64,000 nt of DNA from Gilichinskyi gelida (GCA_038040385.1 JBBPII010000006.1:1-64000), one strand, 5' to 3'; numbered from the stretch's first letter, positions 20,383-29,238 are shown. Notes: a model not told the origin generated them from the sequence alone. Program-made: numbers and translations.

Positions 20383-21602
20383 CCAAGCGGCATAAACTGC
20401 CGCAGGGCTGGCGGTGGGCTACGTTGGGCGACATCGCTGAGATCGGTGCCGGCAATTCGGCCCCGCAAGGGCTGGAGTATTTCGCGGGAGGAGAGCATCC
20501 CTTCGTGCGAACACGTGATGTGGGACGGGAGGGTAAGACTCCGTGTCTCGTGGATACGGCGGATAGGTTGAATGACCATGCGTTGCAAAGCCGTCATTTC
20601 CGCCTGTGGCCAGAGTCTACGCTTTTGATCCCGAAGAGCGGCGCCTCCACATTCTTGAATCATCGTGCCCTGCTCGGACGCTCTGCATATGTTTCGTCAC
20701 ACCTCGCAACAGTCGTCGCGGAAGCATCAGTTCTGCCTGAATACTTGTATTTTTTTTCACTTACGGTGGACGCGAGAGATATTGCCGCGGAAAACGACTA
20801 CCCGTCCCTGCGGTTACCTGACATCGCCGCTGTGGCGATTCCTCTCCCGCCGTTGCCTACGCAGGAGCGCATCGTGGAGATACTGAGGCTGGCAGACTCC
20901 ATCCGTCACAAGCGGGCTGACGCCCGGCGTCTTGCAGACCAGATCCTTCCGGCAACCTTCAATGACCTTTTCGGAGACTTAAACCCGTCCGACAGTGGTG
21001 CCGAGCTCGTCCGTTTGGGCGACGTAGCGGATATCAGGGCTGGAGTAACGAAGGGTCGGAGGCTTCAGGGAAGGGAAACCGTTGTGGCACCGTACCTGCG
21101 CGTCGCCAACGTGCAGGACGGCTTTCTGGACTTAGAAGAAATCAGACAGATTGCGGTTCTGCCCTCGGACGTACAGAAGTTTCACTTGGACGACGGCGAT
21201 GTCCTCATGACGGAGGGCGGCGACCCAGACAAACTTGGACGAGGCTGCGTCTGGCGCGGTCAGATTGAAGGGTGCATTCACCAGAATCACGTGTTCCGTG
21301 TACGAGTTAATCGGTTGCGGCTTCTTCCCGAATTCTTGCTCGCCTTGCTTCGCACGCGATATGCAAAGCGCTATTTTTTTCATGCCGCGAAGAGAAGTAG
21401 CAACTTGGCCTCTGTAAATTCGACACAGGTGAAGAATTTCCGCTTTCCTCTCCCACCGATGGAGACGCAAAGGAAGTTTCTATTGCGAGTTGAGCGATGG
21501 GATAAGGCGGTAGGTCAATCGACGGAGGCTATTCATCTTGCCGAGCGTACGTTTGCCGCTTTGAGCTCGCGAGCGTTCACTGGGCAGTTGACAGGTGAAT
21601 GA
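20379..21602 (+). CDS. hsdS: type I restriction-modification specificity subunit
   Basis: Supplies DNA sequence recognition to the HsdR/M/S complex. The start at 20379 (Met-Thr-Lys-Arg) overlaps the preceding stop as ATGA and follows AAGGAGGGGG. The 407-residue product has two target-recognition domains, about 5-190 and 215-400. Each ends in a conserved 'PLPPLPTQERIVEIL' or 'PLPPMETQRKFLLR' helix start, the typical half-repeat of HsdS. Full length, so the system looks intact. Confidence 0.92.
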   Translation: MTKRHKLPQGWRWATLGDIAEIGAGNSAPQGLEYFAGGEHPFVRTRDVGREGKTPCLVDTADRLNDHALQSRHFRLWPESTLLIPKSGASTFLNHRALLGRSAYVSSHLATVVAEASVLPEYLYFFSLTVDARDIAAENDYPSLRLPDIAAVAIPLPPLPTQERIVEILRLADSIRHKRADARRLADQILPATFNDLFGDLNPSDSGAELVRLGDVADIRAGVTKGRRLQGRETVVAPYLRVANVQDGFLDLEEIRQIAVLPSDVQKFHLDDGDVLMTEGGDPDKLGRGCVWRGQIEGCIHQNHVFRVRVNRLRLLPEFLLALLRTRYAKRYFFHAAKRSSNLASVNSTQVKNFRFPLPPMETQRKFLLRVERWDKAVGQSTEAIHLAERTFAALSSRAFTGQLTGE

Positions 21603-21794
21603 GAGCCGATCACGCGAAGTAAGGTGTCGACGACCGGTGCGTGCGTTCAGTGCCGCACGGCCCTCCTTCGCCCCGCGACCACGATGATCGTAGTCTGCGC
21701 GAGCCGCACGCCGCCTGGCCCCGTGGCGCGAAGGCGCTACCCGCCTGTAGATCGCGAACCGCAAAAACGCGCCTGGCGGGCGGACACACCAAGA

Positions 21795-21821
21795 CGGGCG
21801 GTGGCTTGTGGCCACCGCCCG
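21795..21821. terminator. hairpin between convergent hsdS and radC, likely bidirectional terminator
   Basis: An 11-bp perfect GC-rich stem (CGGGCGGTGGC / GCCACCGCCCG) around the loop TTGTG lies between the converging RM operon and the radC operon. On the minus strand the stem is followed by TCTT, a weak T-run; on the plus strand by TGAAAAC. The preceding 190 bases (21603-21794) hold no recognisable gene. Confidence 0.55.
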
Positions 21822-21832
21822 TGAAAACAGCG

Positions 21833-22549
21833 CTAGAAATCACCGCGATACTTCATCGAGACGTGGCGGTCACCGGCGAGGACGAGATGGTCGACAAGCT
21901 CGACGTCCAGGAGCTGCGCGGCGCTTGCGAGACGCCGCGTGTACGCCACATCTTCGTCCGATGACTGCGTGTCACCGGAGGGGTGGTTGTGGAACACGAC
22001 GACGCCTTTCGCGTGCTGGCTCAGCGCCAGGCGGAGGACGTCGCGGGTGCTCACGAGTGCGGTGTGCAGCGTGCCGACGAACACCTCGCGCTCCGCGATG
22101 ATGCGGCCACGTGCGTCGAGGAGCAGCGCTCCGAGGCGCTCCTGCACCTCTCCCGCGTACCGCGCGGCGAGGCGACGTCCGGCCGACTCAAGGGAGTAGA
22201 GCGCACGGTGCGGTGGCGGTGCGACCGAGCGACGACCAAGCTCGATCGCGGCGGCGAGCCGTCTCGCATCGTCGTGCGGGATGTCCGCCGCACCGCTCAG
22301 AACGCGGTGGACGAGCGACGCTAGACCGTCGCGGAGGAGCGCGCGTGCACCGTGGAGGTCTTCGTCGGACCCCACACGCTTGCGCGTGAGGAGCGCGACG
22401 AGCTCCGAGTCGCTGAGCGTGTGCGCTCCGTGATGACGGAGACGCACGGCCGGCCGTTCGTCATGCGCGAGGCGGCGGCGCGCGACACGCGGCGCGGTTG
22501 GGACCGGGAACGGAACGACGGCGGCGTCGGCGGTGGCGGCCGGGCTCAC
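21833..22549 (-). CDS. radC: RadC-family JAB/MPN protein
   Basis: A 238-residue protein ending in the RadC JAB domain: 'EVFVGTLHTALVSTRDVLR' then the metal motif HNHPSGD followed by 'SSDED'. An N-terminal helix-hairpin-like segment (TLSDSELVALLT) is kept. The start is set at GTG 22549 because it overlaps the stop of the ribbon-helix-helix gene as GTGA; the frame runs another 81 codons through that gene. RadC-like genes are common cargo on mobile elements, and their biochemical role is unsettled. It is last in the minus-strand operon. Confidence 0.82.
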   Translation of the reverse strand: MSPAATADAAVVPFPVPTAPRVARRRLAHDERPAVRLRHHGAHTLSDSELVALLTRKRVGSDEDLHGARALLRDGLASLVHRVLSGAADIPHDDARRLAAAIELGRRSVAPPPHRALYSLESAGRRLAARYAGEVQERLGALLLDARGRIIAEREVFVGTLHTALVSTRDVLRLALSQHAKGVVVFHNHPSGDTQSSDEDVAYTRRLASAAQLLDVELVDHLVLAGDRHVSMKYRGDF

Positions 22550-22743
22550 GTCTGTCTCCGGCGAGGGCGCGATGATGTGCGCCGGCCGCGCAGACGCGGC
22601 TCGCTGCGCACACCATCGAGGAAGTCGAGGACGATCGCATTCACGATGCGAGCGAGGGGTTGCCGCGTACCGCGGCGGAAGCGGTTGAGGCGGCAGAGCG
22701 CGTCCCGATCGAGGCGCACGGCCGCCGGATGGCGATGCTGCAT
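22546..22743 (-). CDS. small ribbon-helix-helix-like protein
   Basis: A 65-residue basic protein with a strong ribosome site (AAAGGAG, seven bases before ATG). 'AAVRLDRDALCRLNRF' could be the strand and first helix and 'PLARIVNAIVLDFLDGV' the second helix of a ribbon-helix-helix DNA-binding fold. The fold is assigned by pattern only. Translation is coupled to radC through a GTGA overlap, suggesting an autoregulator or accessory factor. Confidence 0.6.
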   Translation of the reverse strand: MQHRHPAAVRLDRDALCRLNRFRRGTRQPLARIVNAIVLDFLDGVRSEPRLRGRRTSSRPRRRQT

Positions 22744-22766
22744 TGGAAGACTCCTTTCCGACGCCG

Positions 22767-23006
22767 TTAGGCGACGTCGTGGTAAGCGTCATGGCAGGAC
22801 TTCGAGCAGAAGATCCCGTCGTGCCAGGAGACGCGCGTGCGGATGGCGTCGGGCTCGGTGCCGTAGCGGTAGAGGAATGGATCTCGGGAGCGCGGCGTCA
22901 CGCGGATGCCACCGCAGAAGCCGCAGGTCTGGTGCGCATGAAGCGGCCGGACAACTTCCCGAACGAGCGTGTGCCGGGCGAAGGGGTCGCGAGCGATCTG
23001 GCGCAT
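22767..23006 (-). CDS. small zinc-binding protein
   Basis: A 79-residue protein with two Cys pairs, 'TCGFCGG' in the middle and 'FCSKSCHDAYH' near the end, forming a likely treble-clef or ribbon zinc site. The Cys-Ser-Lys-Ser-Cys-His ending resembles small zinc proteins found on phages and integrative elements. It starts four bases after the XRE regulator stop. Function unknown. Confidence 0.6.
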   Translation of the reverse strand: MRQIARDPFARHTLVREVVRPLHAHQTCGFCGGIRVTPRSRDPFLYRYGTEPDAIRTRVSWHDGIFCSKSCHDAYHDVA

Positions 23007-23010
23007 GCCG

Positions 23011-23421
23011 TCACGCAGCAGATCGTCGTGCGGCCCGGTGCTCGACCAGGCGGATCGAGGAAGTGGCCGGGGCGCTGACGACGAGGGCGGAGTCCAGCAT
23101 CAGCTCGAACCGTTCAAGGAGCGCGGCGCGTGCGGCGGTCGGAAGCTCCGCAAGGTTCGCGATGAGCTGCTCTTCTCGTGAGCGTTCTTTGATCGCGTCG
23201 GGATCGAACAGCTCTTCGATCTTGCGGCTGAAGAACTGCTCTTCGGTGAAGCCGTAGAGACGGAGCAGCTGGGAAAGTTGCGAGAGCTTCATCGAGCCGA
23301 TGCGTGCGCTCGTCTCGAAGGAGCTGATGGTCTTGTCGCCGACACCCGTCAGGCGTGCGACGTCTTTCTGACTGTAGCCCCGCAGGCGGCGGAGCTCGCG
23401 CAGTTTGAGGACGATGTCCAC
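23011..23421 (-). CDS. XRE-family transcriptional regulator
   Basis: A 136-residue protein. Residues 3-60 are a Cro/C1-type HTH (LRELRRLRGYSQKDVARLTGVGDKTISSFE), and the remainder is helical. The start is GTG, preceded by AAGGAG. Probably controls the surrounding element genes, as XRE proteins on integrative elements usually do; the operator is not identified. Confidence 0.82.
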   Translation of the reverse strand: MDIVLKLRELRRLRGYSQKDVARLTGVGDKTISSFETSARIGSMKLSQLSQLLRLYGFTEEQFFSRKIEELFDPDAIKERSREEQLIANLAELPTAARAALLERFELMLDSALVVSAPATSSIRLVEHRAARRSAA

Positions 23422-23467
23422 GATTCGATTCTCCTTTTCGTGTTAGGTGGGTGGGATGCGCCACGCG

Positions 23468-23803
23468 TCAGGCGGCGTGGCGCTTGAGCGCTTCGGCGAC
23501 CGTGCGCGTTGCGAGCGGGAAGTGCAGGTCGCGTTCGATCGTGAGACTGCGAACGCGGAGACTCTGGAGCTCGGCGAGCGAGGCGTAGCCCCACTCGTCG
23601 CAGTCGGGGCCGAGCGGGGAAATGCAGTAGCCGTAGAGCAGCACGTCCTCGTCATCGAACTCCGCTTCGGTGACGAAGAGCGTGTAGCGGCCAGCGGGAA
23701 AGAAATACTTCACGACGACGACGGCATCCATGCCGCGGCGACTCTGTGAACCGATGGGATAGCGTGCGAGTACCACGCGGATGTTGGGCGGGAGCAAGTC
23801 CAT
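23468..23803 (-). CDS. DUF2958-family protein
   Basis: A 111-residue protein matching the DUF2958 pattern: 'VVVKYFFPAGRYTLFVTEAE', 'LLYGYCISP...EWGYASLAELQSLR' and the end 'IERDLHFP'. A good ribosome site (AAAGGAG) precedes the ATG. DUF2958 proteins are typical of conjugative and integrative elements and often sit near RadC and antirestriction genes. Biochemical role unknown. Confidence 0.78.
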   Translation of the reverse strand: MDLLPPNIRVVLARYPIGSQSRRGMDAVVVVKYFFPAGRYTLFVTEAEFDDEDVLLYGYCISPLGPDCDEWGYASLAELQSLRVRSLTIERDLHFPLATRTVAEALKRHAA

Positions 23804-23926
23804 GAGAGGACTCCTTTCGTGGTTGTGAGAGGGTCGGTGGGCGCGCAGGAAGGACGGAGAGGCCGCCCCGCGTGCCCGAGTTGGGAAAACGGAGCGAGAC
23901 GGGCGCGCAGGCGCTGTGGCGACCGT

Positions 23927-24319
23927 TTACGAGGTCAGGGCGAAGAGCGGAAGCTGCGAGGCGACGTCAGTCGTGCCGGTGGGCTCCAACTCCAGGTGCG
24001 CGTGCTCCGTGATGCTGCGAAGCTCCTCTTCAGAGTCATCCGCTTCACCGAGCCAATAAATCGCCATACGCCGGTCGCGCTGCGGACGGAGCTTCCGGAT
24101 GTGCGCCTCGTCAACGAGAAGACGACAGTGACGGCACCAGCCGTACAGCGGCTCGTCGTTGAGGCGGTTGTCGCGGCGGGCTTCACCGGGAACGGTGACC
24201 TGCAAATGCTCGCAGTGCGTCCGGCAGATGCAGTGACACGTCAGCAGCGTGCAGTAGCCGTCGTACGACGTTTCGATGCTGTGCCCGCAGCATGGTCGAA
24301 CATCGCGAGAAAACTTCAC
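23927..24319 (-). CDS. Cys/His-rich hypothetical protein
   Basis: 130 residues. GTG 24319 follows GGAGG at good spacing; the open frame reads 36 codons further into low-complexity sequence. The first 75 residues hold many Cys and His (Cys-Cys-Gly-His, CTLLTCHCICRTHCEH, WCRHCR), suggesting two zinc sites; the C-terminal part is acidic. No family recognised. It lies 40 bases downstream of the helicase stop, in the same minus-strand run. Confidence 0.6.
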   Translation of the reverse strand: MKFSRDVRPCCGHSIETSYDGYCTLLTCHCICRTHCEHLQVTVPGEARRDNRLNDEPLYGWCRHCRLLVDEAHIRKLRPQRDRRMAIYWLGEADDSEEELRSITEHAHLELEPTGTTDVASQLPLFALTS

Positions 24320-24359
24320 GCAGAAACCTCCTTTCGTTGTTGGGGATGTGAGGGGTGGA

Positions 24360-25814
24360 CTAGAGCATCGAGCCGAAGAGCGCGAGTTGGACCGGCTTCG
24401 TGCGTACGAGCTGCACGAGCGGCACAAACGGCTCGGCGGGTTCCACGGGGATGGGTGCGATGACGGGGAAGAGCACGACGTTCGCAGCGACGGACCCTGC
24501 CGCCGCTACGAGGTCGAGGACCGGCTGCTGCACGGGCATGAGGGAGATGCGCTCGATACGGCGCGCAATCTCCAGCTGCACGTCGCCGGTCGCTTTTTGC
24601 AGGATCTCTGCAACGTCGAGGAACCGTGCCTTGCCGTCGATGGCGTGCCGGATGGCCTCCGCCTTCTGCGTCACGACTTCCCACATGATCGGGTCGATCG
24701 TGTCGCGCGAGAGGAGCACCTGCACGTAGACGTCTTTCGTTTGACCAGGGCGGTGCACGCGGTCGCCGGCTTGGTCCGTTGCTTCGGGGCTGTACTCGAG
24801 GTCAACGATGAGCACGTGGTTCGCGGCGGTGATCGTGTAGCCGCGATTGAGACAGTTGAGCGAGGCGACGATGCAGTTGATCTCCGGGTCATTCGAGAAC
24901 TCCCGAATGAGACCAAAGCGCTTCTTCGTCGGCACCTCGGCCGTGATGGGGAGCACGCCGATGCCGTTCGCGCGCAGGTGCTTCACCATCGAGGCGACCA
25001 TGACGCGGAGACCCGAGAAGACGATGGTCTTCTCGCCGCGCTCCGATGCGCGGCGAACGTAATTCAGGACGTAATCGAGCTTGTTCCAGCTCGCGACGTC
25101 GAGCGCCGGGTCGAGGTAGTCGATCGCGACGGGGCAGGTTGCGGCGTAGCGGAGCTTCCAGAGGGCGTTTGAGATCACACCCATGTTCGGCGTGCCGTCG
25201 CCCTCGCGGAGTGCCTTCGCAATCGCCTTCTGCGCCCAATCGGCGTACGAGTTGTAGAACGGGAGATGGGGGCCATCGAGATTGAGGACGACGACCTGCT
25301 GGTGCTTCGTCGGCAGGTCGTAGATGTCGTCTTTGCGGCGCCGGATGGCGAAGGACGCCATGAGGCGCCAGAAGCGGTTGAGGTTACTGACTTCAGGGAG
25401 AAGCTTCGCGCGACCCTCATGGAGCGAATCCTCGAACTGCCGGTCCACGAACTCGTAGGTGCCGAACTCGTTGAGGAAGCGCTTCGAGCCGCCTCGGTAG
25501 GCGTACGGAAACAGCGGGTTATCGAAGCCGAGGAGCCAGGCGACGTTCCAGAAGATGTCCGTCGCGTACCCCTTCATGAGCGTGCCGGTGAGGATGAGGC
25601 GTCCTTTCGGCCGCATCGCCCGTACGGCACGTCCGCGGAGCGTGTTCTTCGACTTGGCGATCTGCGCCTCATCGACGAGCACGGCGCCGAACAGCTTCTT
25701 GATGCGCTTGTAGGCGGGCCACTGGCGCGCGTCGCGAGTAGCGGACCACGCTTCACGTCGATGACACGCATCGTGGAAATCAGTCCCGTACCGATCCCTT
25801 CCACCATTCCCCAT
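24360..25814 (-). CDS. SNF2-type helicase C-terminal part, lacking motif I
   Basis: 484 residues if started at ATG 25814, which has GGAGG nine bases upstream. The protein begins about 45 residues before motif II (LVDEAQ), then has motif III (LTGT), the 'FAIRRRKDDIYDLP' region and a complete helicase-C domain (VFSGLRVMV, 'LNCLNRGYTITAANHVLIVDLEYSPEATDQAGDRVHRPGQTKDV'). The Walker A/motif I part that should come first is missing. Upstream the minus strand lies under a plus-strand gene, and the first 30 residues have poor codon bias. So this may be a 5'-truncated pseudogene or a naturally short protein. Another minus-strand frame (M-V-E-G-I-G-T-G-L-I) over 25720-25810 has better third-position GC, so a frameshift is possible. 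Confidence 0.7.
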   Translation of the reverse strand: MGNGGRDRYGTDFHDACHRREAWSATRDARQWPAYKRIKKLFGAVLVDEAQIAKSKNTLRGRAVRAMRPKGRLILTGTLMKGYATDIFWNVAWLLGFDNPLFPYAYRGGSKRFLNEFGTYEFVDRQFEDSLHEGRAKLLPEVSNLNRFWRLMASFAIRRRKDDIYDLPTKHQQVVVLNLDGPHLPFYNSYADWAQKAIAKALREGDGTPNMGVISNALWKLRYAATCPVAIDYLDPALDVASWNKLDYVLNYVRRASERGEKTIVFSGLRVMVASMVKHLRANGIGVLPITAEVPTKKRFGLIREFSNDPEINCIVASLNCLNRGYTITAANHVLIVDLEYSPEATDQAGDRVHRPGQTKDVYVQVLLSRDTIDPIMWEVVTQKAEAIRHAIDGKARFLDVAEILQKATGDVQLEIARRIERISLMPVQQPVLDLVAAAGSVAANVVLFPVIAPIPVEPAEPFVPLVQLVRTKPVQLALFGSML

Positions 25815-26616
25815 GGAGCTGTTCCTCCCGAATCCGAGCAGCAGTAGGTTCCCGCGTCCCGACCACGCGCTCCAAGACAACACGCGCGTGCGGTTCGTGA
25901 CACCGCGCCCGGAGCCGCCGGAGGGGGTTTCGACCGTCCGCGCGGATCTCACCGCATTCTTCGTGGTAGTTGATCGCGTGGGCCGCAACGAGGCGCTGCT
26001 GCTACTCCTGACGAAAGCGCTGCGACAGCGGACCGGGCTTCTCGCGCTCCGCGTCAATGACCTCGCGTGGATGCTCCGCGTTTCGAACCGACGTGTCATT
26101 CACTGGCTCGACCGGCTCGTGAAGAGCGGTCACGTCGTGTACCACGTCGAAGACCTGTGGGGGATCGACACCGTGCTCGTGGAGATCGTCGCGGGTGGCG
26201 TGGAGCCGCACCGGTACGACCGCACGGTCCATCAGGAGCTGCCGACGCACTGGTTCGTGCAAGTCCTGCCCCTCATCGGTCGCACGACCTTTACGGTCTA
26301 CTTGTACCTCCTCTGGTGCGAGCCGCACCACCGCGACACCCACGTGGACCACCTGAAGGAGATGGTGAAGCTCCTCGGCCGATTTCACGCCCGCTGGCAC
26401 CTGCGGAAGCTCGAACGGCGGTCGCTCATCGCGCCGCATCCGGAGCACGGTGGAATCGTCGTCCATGACCCGAAACCGCCCACACGCGCGGAACGCCTCC
26501 GCCTCCGGTATCTGGCGATTCCGCACCTGCGCCGCTCCCTCGTGCACCTCGCGGTCTTGGCGGGTGCGCTCGCGTCGCTCCTGATCCTGCTCTGGCTCTT
26601 CGCACGCTTCACCTGA
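25813..26616 (+). CDS. HTH protein with C-terminal membrane helix, unknown function
   Basis: 267 residues. 'LRVNDLAWMLRVSNRRVIHWLDRLVKSGHVVYH' (about 75-110) looks like a winged helix. The last 25 residues are a hydrophobic helix (AVLAGALASLLILLWLFARF) that would anchor it to the inner membrane. The ATG at 25813 shares the CCATGG with the opposite-strand helicase start and has no Shine-Dalgarno, so a downstream GTG is possible; codon bias supports coding from near 25813. It precedes the DNA translocase by 11 bases in an operon, suggesting a role in DNA processing or transfer control. Confidence 0.65.
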   Translation: MELFLPNPSSSRFPRPDHALQDNTRVRFVTPRPEPPEGVSTVRADLTAFFVVVDRVGRNEALLLLLTKALRQRTGLLALRVNDLAWMLRVSNRRVIHWLDRLVKSGHVVYHVEDLWGIDTVLVEIVAGGVEPHRYDRTVHQELPTHWFVQVLPLIGRTTFTVYLYLLWCEPHHRDTHVDHLKEMVKLLGRFHARWHLRKLERRSLIAPHPEHGGIVVHDPKPPTRAERLRLRYLAIPHLRRSLVHLAVLAGALASLLILLWLFARFT

Positions 26617-26627
26617 CCCCCGTCGCT

Positions 26628-28271
26628 ATGACACCGCTCGTCCTCACCGTCGCAGTTCTCGCATCGCTCGGGCTCGCGGGCGTCGCCACGTACGCCCTCG
26701 CGCGACGCACCCGCCGCCCGAGGGGCATGACCGAGCCGGGGAGCATGTCGCTGAGCTTCCAGACCACCACCGCGAAGGCGAAGGAGGGGTGGGCAGCGTT
26801 TTGGGCGCGCGATCCGTTCGTGCTCGCGCAGCGCGAGCGGAAGGGAACCGCCTTCGGACTCTACGACGTGCCCGGTGGTGAGCCGATTGCGACCCACATC
26901 GCTGCGTCAGACGTGTTCCAGCACACGCTGGTCCTCGGCTCGACCGGGAGCGGGAAATCGAGCCTGCTCGAAATCCTCGCGCGGCACCACCTCGAAGACA
27001 AGCGGCCCTTCACGCTCATTGACCTACACGGAGACCTCTTCAACCGGGTCGCGGGATGGGCGCTCGTGCACCGTGTACCGCGCCTCGTCCTCCTCGATTT
27101 CACCCGCCCCGAACTGCTTCCTGGCTGGAATCCGCTCACCCGTGTCGAGGGGATCGACGTCGGCCGCCACGTGGACCTGCTCGTCGGCGTCCTGAAACGC
27201 CTCTACGCGGGTGAAGACGCCGCCTCGTGGGCGTGGGGCGTCAAGGTGGAAGAGCTGATGCGGTACGCCCTCCGTGCGTGCATCGAGAGCGAGTCCGTGA
27301 TGAGCCTCGTCGATCTCCCGCAGTTCTTCCTCATTCCTGCGTTCCGTCAGCGCGTCCTCGCCTCGGCCTCCGAGCAGTCGCGCGCGTACTTCACGCTCCG
27401 GTTCGGTGCACGTGAAGAGATGTACGTCTCAGCGGTCCTCAACAAGCTCGAACCCTTCCTCGGCTCGATCGCCGTGCAGCGCTTCCTCGGGCAGCCTCGT
27501 TCGACGGTGGATCTCCTCGGCGCCATCGACCGCGGGGAAACCGTCGTCGTGAATCTCGCGAAGGGGTATCTCGGCCCGACGGCCGACATCATGGGGCGTT
27601 TGCTCGTGAACGTCTTCCAGATGGCGGCGCTGCGACGAGAGAGCATCGCGCCAGCGAAACGCACGCCGTACGCGCTGCTCCTCGACGAGGCGCACGTGCT
27701 CGCCGGTGCGGAGAGCGGACTCGAAGACTTCCTCGTCGCCGCGCGCAAGTACAGGGTCTTTGTCACGCTCGCGGCGCAGGGGTTGTCGCTCTTCCCTCCG
27801 ACGTTCCGGCCGCACCTCCTCGGTAACACGGGAAGGCAGTTCTTCTTCCGCCTCCCGTACGCCGAAGCGAAGATGCTTTCGCACGACATTTTCGAGCCGC
27901 TCGGCTCCGTCTGGCGCCACCAAACGCGTCCGAATGAGAAGATCGAGGAACCCCTGCTCACTCCTTCCGAAGAGATCGCGTGGCGCACGCGCGAACTCGC
28001 GAACCTGCCGCTCGGTGCATGCTACTGGCTCCTCAAGGGCCGACCGTACAAGGCGCGGCGGGTGCAGGTGCTGAAGCCCCTTCCCGCGCCCTACCGCGAC
28101 CGCGAGCTGCGCGAGCGCATTGATCGAGCGATGCAGGCGTACAAGGAAGGACGGCCGGTGCATGCGCCCGAGGCGGCGCTCCAATCCGCCCTCCACATCG
28201 CGATCGCGGAGCGGAGCGCACGTCGCGCGCGGGCGGCCGGCATTGTGGAAGTTGACGCCGACGCGTCATGA
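26628..28271 (+). CDS. membrane-anchored DNA translocase / type IV coupling protein-like ATPase
   Basis: 547 residues. An N-terminal transmembrane helix (about 4-25) is followed by a HerA/VirD4-type P-loop domain: Walker A GSTGSGKSS (Lys110), then 'LIDLHGDLFNRVAG', and Walker B 'YALLLDEAHVLAG' near 355. A TraG/TraD-type 'ARKYRVFVTLAAQGLS' sensor and 'NTGRQFFFRLP' follow. No relaxase or mating-pair gene is visible, so it may serve DNA partition or partial transfer of the element rather than full conjugation. It overlaps the methyltransferase start as ATGA. Confidence 0.78.
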   Translation: MTPLVLTVAVLASLGLAGVATYALARRTRRPRGMTEPGSMSLSFQTTTAKAKEGWAAFWARDPFVLAQRERKGTAFGLYDVPGGEPIATHIAASDVFQHTLVLGSTGSGKSSLLEILARHHLEDKRPFTLIDLHGDLFNRVAGWALVHRVPRLVLLDFTRPELLPGWNPLTRVEGIDVGRHVDLLVGVLKRLYAGEDAASWAWGVKVEELMRYALRACIESESVMSLVDLPQFFLIPAFRQRVLASASEQSRAYFTLRFGAREEMYVSAVLNKLEPFLGSIAVQRFLGQPRSTVDLLGAIDRGETVVVNLAKGYLGPTADIMGRLLVNVFQMAALRRESIAPAKRTPYALLLDEAHVLAGAESGLEDFLVAARKYRVFVTLAAQGLSLFPPTFRPHLLGNTGRQFFFRLPYAEAKMLSHDIFEPLGSVWRHQTRPNEKIEEPLLTPSEEIAWRTRELANLPLGACYWLLKGRPYKARRVQVLKPLPAPYRDRELRERIDRAMQAYKEGRPVHAPEAALQSALHIAIAERSARRARAAGIVEVDADAS

Positions 28272-29236
28272 CATTCTTCTCCGCATTCTCCGGTGCCGGA
28301 GGGTTGGAACTCGCGCTCCGCGATCACACGTGCGTGGGCTACAGCGAGATCGATCGTGCCGCGCTCGCGGTGTACCGACATCACTTCCCTGACCACCCCC
28401 CGTATGGCGACATCCAGCAGCTCGACCCGCGCAACGTCGCGCCCTTCGACCTCCTCGTCGCAGGCTTCCCATGTCAGGCGTACTCCGTCGCGGGCCAACG
28501 CCGCGGATTCGCGGATGCTCGCGGCGCTCTCTTCTTCGATCTCGCACGATTCATTGCCGCCAAGCGCCCGCGTCTACTTCTCCTTGAGAACGTTCGAGGG
28601 CTACTCAGTCACGGCCACGGGCAGACGTTCGCCCTTGTCCTCGCCGTGTTGGATGACCTTGGGTACGACTGCCAGTGGGAAGTGCGTCACGCGCGCGAGT
28701 ACACCGCCCAAGATCGCCGCCGACTGTTCCTTATCGGACATCGTCGAGGAACGCGTCGCCCCGAAGTATTTCCTCTCGCCACGCGCCGTCCGCAAGTTCC
28801 GCTCATCCCCGTCACGCGCAACCGTGGCGTCTGGACGCCGCGCGAGGACGTCACCACCATCGACGCCAGCTACGGGAAGGGGATCGATAACCGCGGCCAG
28901 CGCACGGCGCTCCTGATCCCACCTGCGCGCCGTCGCCACGTGCTCGTCCAGCGCCCGCGCGGGAAGAATGCAGGCCGCACCCGAACCTGCGCGCCGACAA
29001 TCACGCGCGGCGCCGGGGACGGCAACCTCGCCCTGCGCCGCGGCGCGCGCCTTCGCCGGCTGACGCCGCGCGAGTGCGAGCGACTCATGACGTGGCCGGA
29101 CGATTGGACGCGCTTCGGGCGCCGGGATGACGGCAAGCTCGTCGAACTCTCGGATCGCGCGCGGTACACCCTCTGCGGCAACGGCGTCGTGACGGCAACC
29201 GTCCGACCCATCCTCGATCACCTGACCCACGCCTGA
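28268..29236 (+). CDS. dcm: DNA (cytosine-5) methyltransferase
   Basis: 322 residues with the C5-methylase motifs in order: motif I 'FSAFSGAGGLELAL', catalytic PCQ (Cys69), ENV (Glu107), 'QDRRRLFLIG' motif VIII and 'LTPRECERL' motif IX, then a terminal 'LCGNGV' motif X. The target-recognition region is short. No partner restriction gene is adjacent, so it is probably a solitary (anti-restriction) methylase of the element. It starts as ATGA on the translocase stop and ends two bases before the XF1762 gene. Confidence 0.9.
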   Translation: MTFFSAFSGAGGLELALRDHTCVGYSEIDRAALAVYRHHFPDHPPYGDIQQLDPRNVAPFDLLVAGFPCQAYSVAGQRRGFADARGALFFDLARFIAAKRPRLLLLENVRGLLSHGHGQTFALVLAVLDDLGYDCQWEVRHAREYTAQDRRRLFLIGHRRGTRRPEVFPLATRRPQVPLIPVTRNRGVWTPREDVTTIDASYGKGIDNRGQRTALLIPPARRRHVLVQRPRGKNAGRTRTCAPTITRGAGDGNLALRRGARLRRLTPRECERLMTWPDDWTRFGRRDDGKLVELSDRARYTLCGNGVVTATVRPILDHLTHA

Positions 29237-29238
29237 CC

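Noticed and set aside
22352..23257. 301-residue plus-strand frame
   Set aside because: Arg-rich shadow of the radC operon genes, which have good ribosome sites on the other strand.
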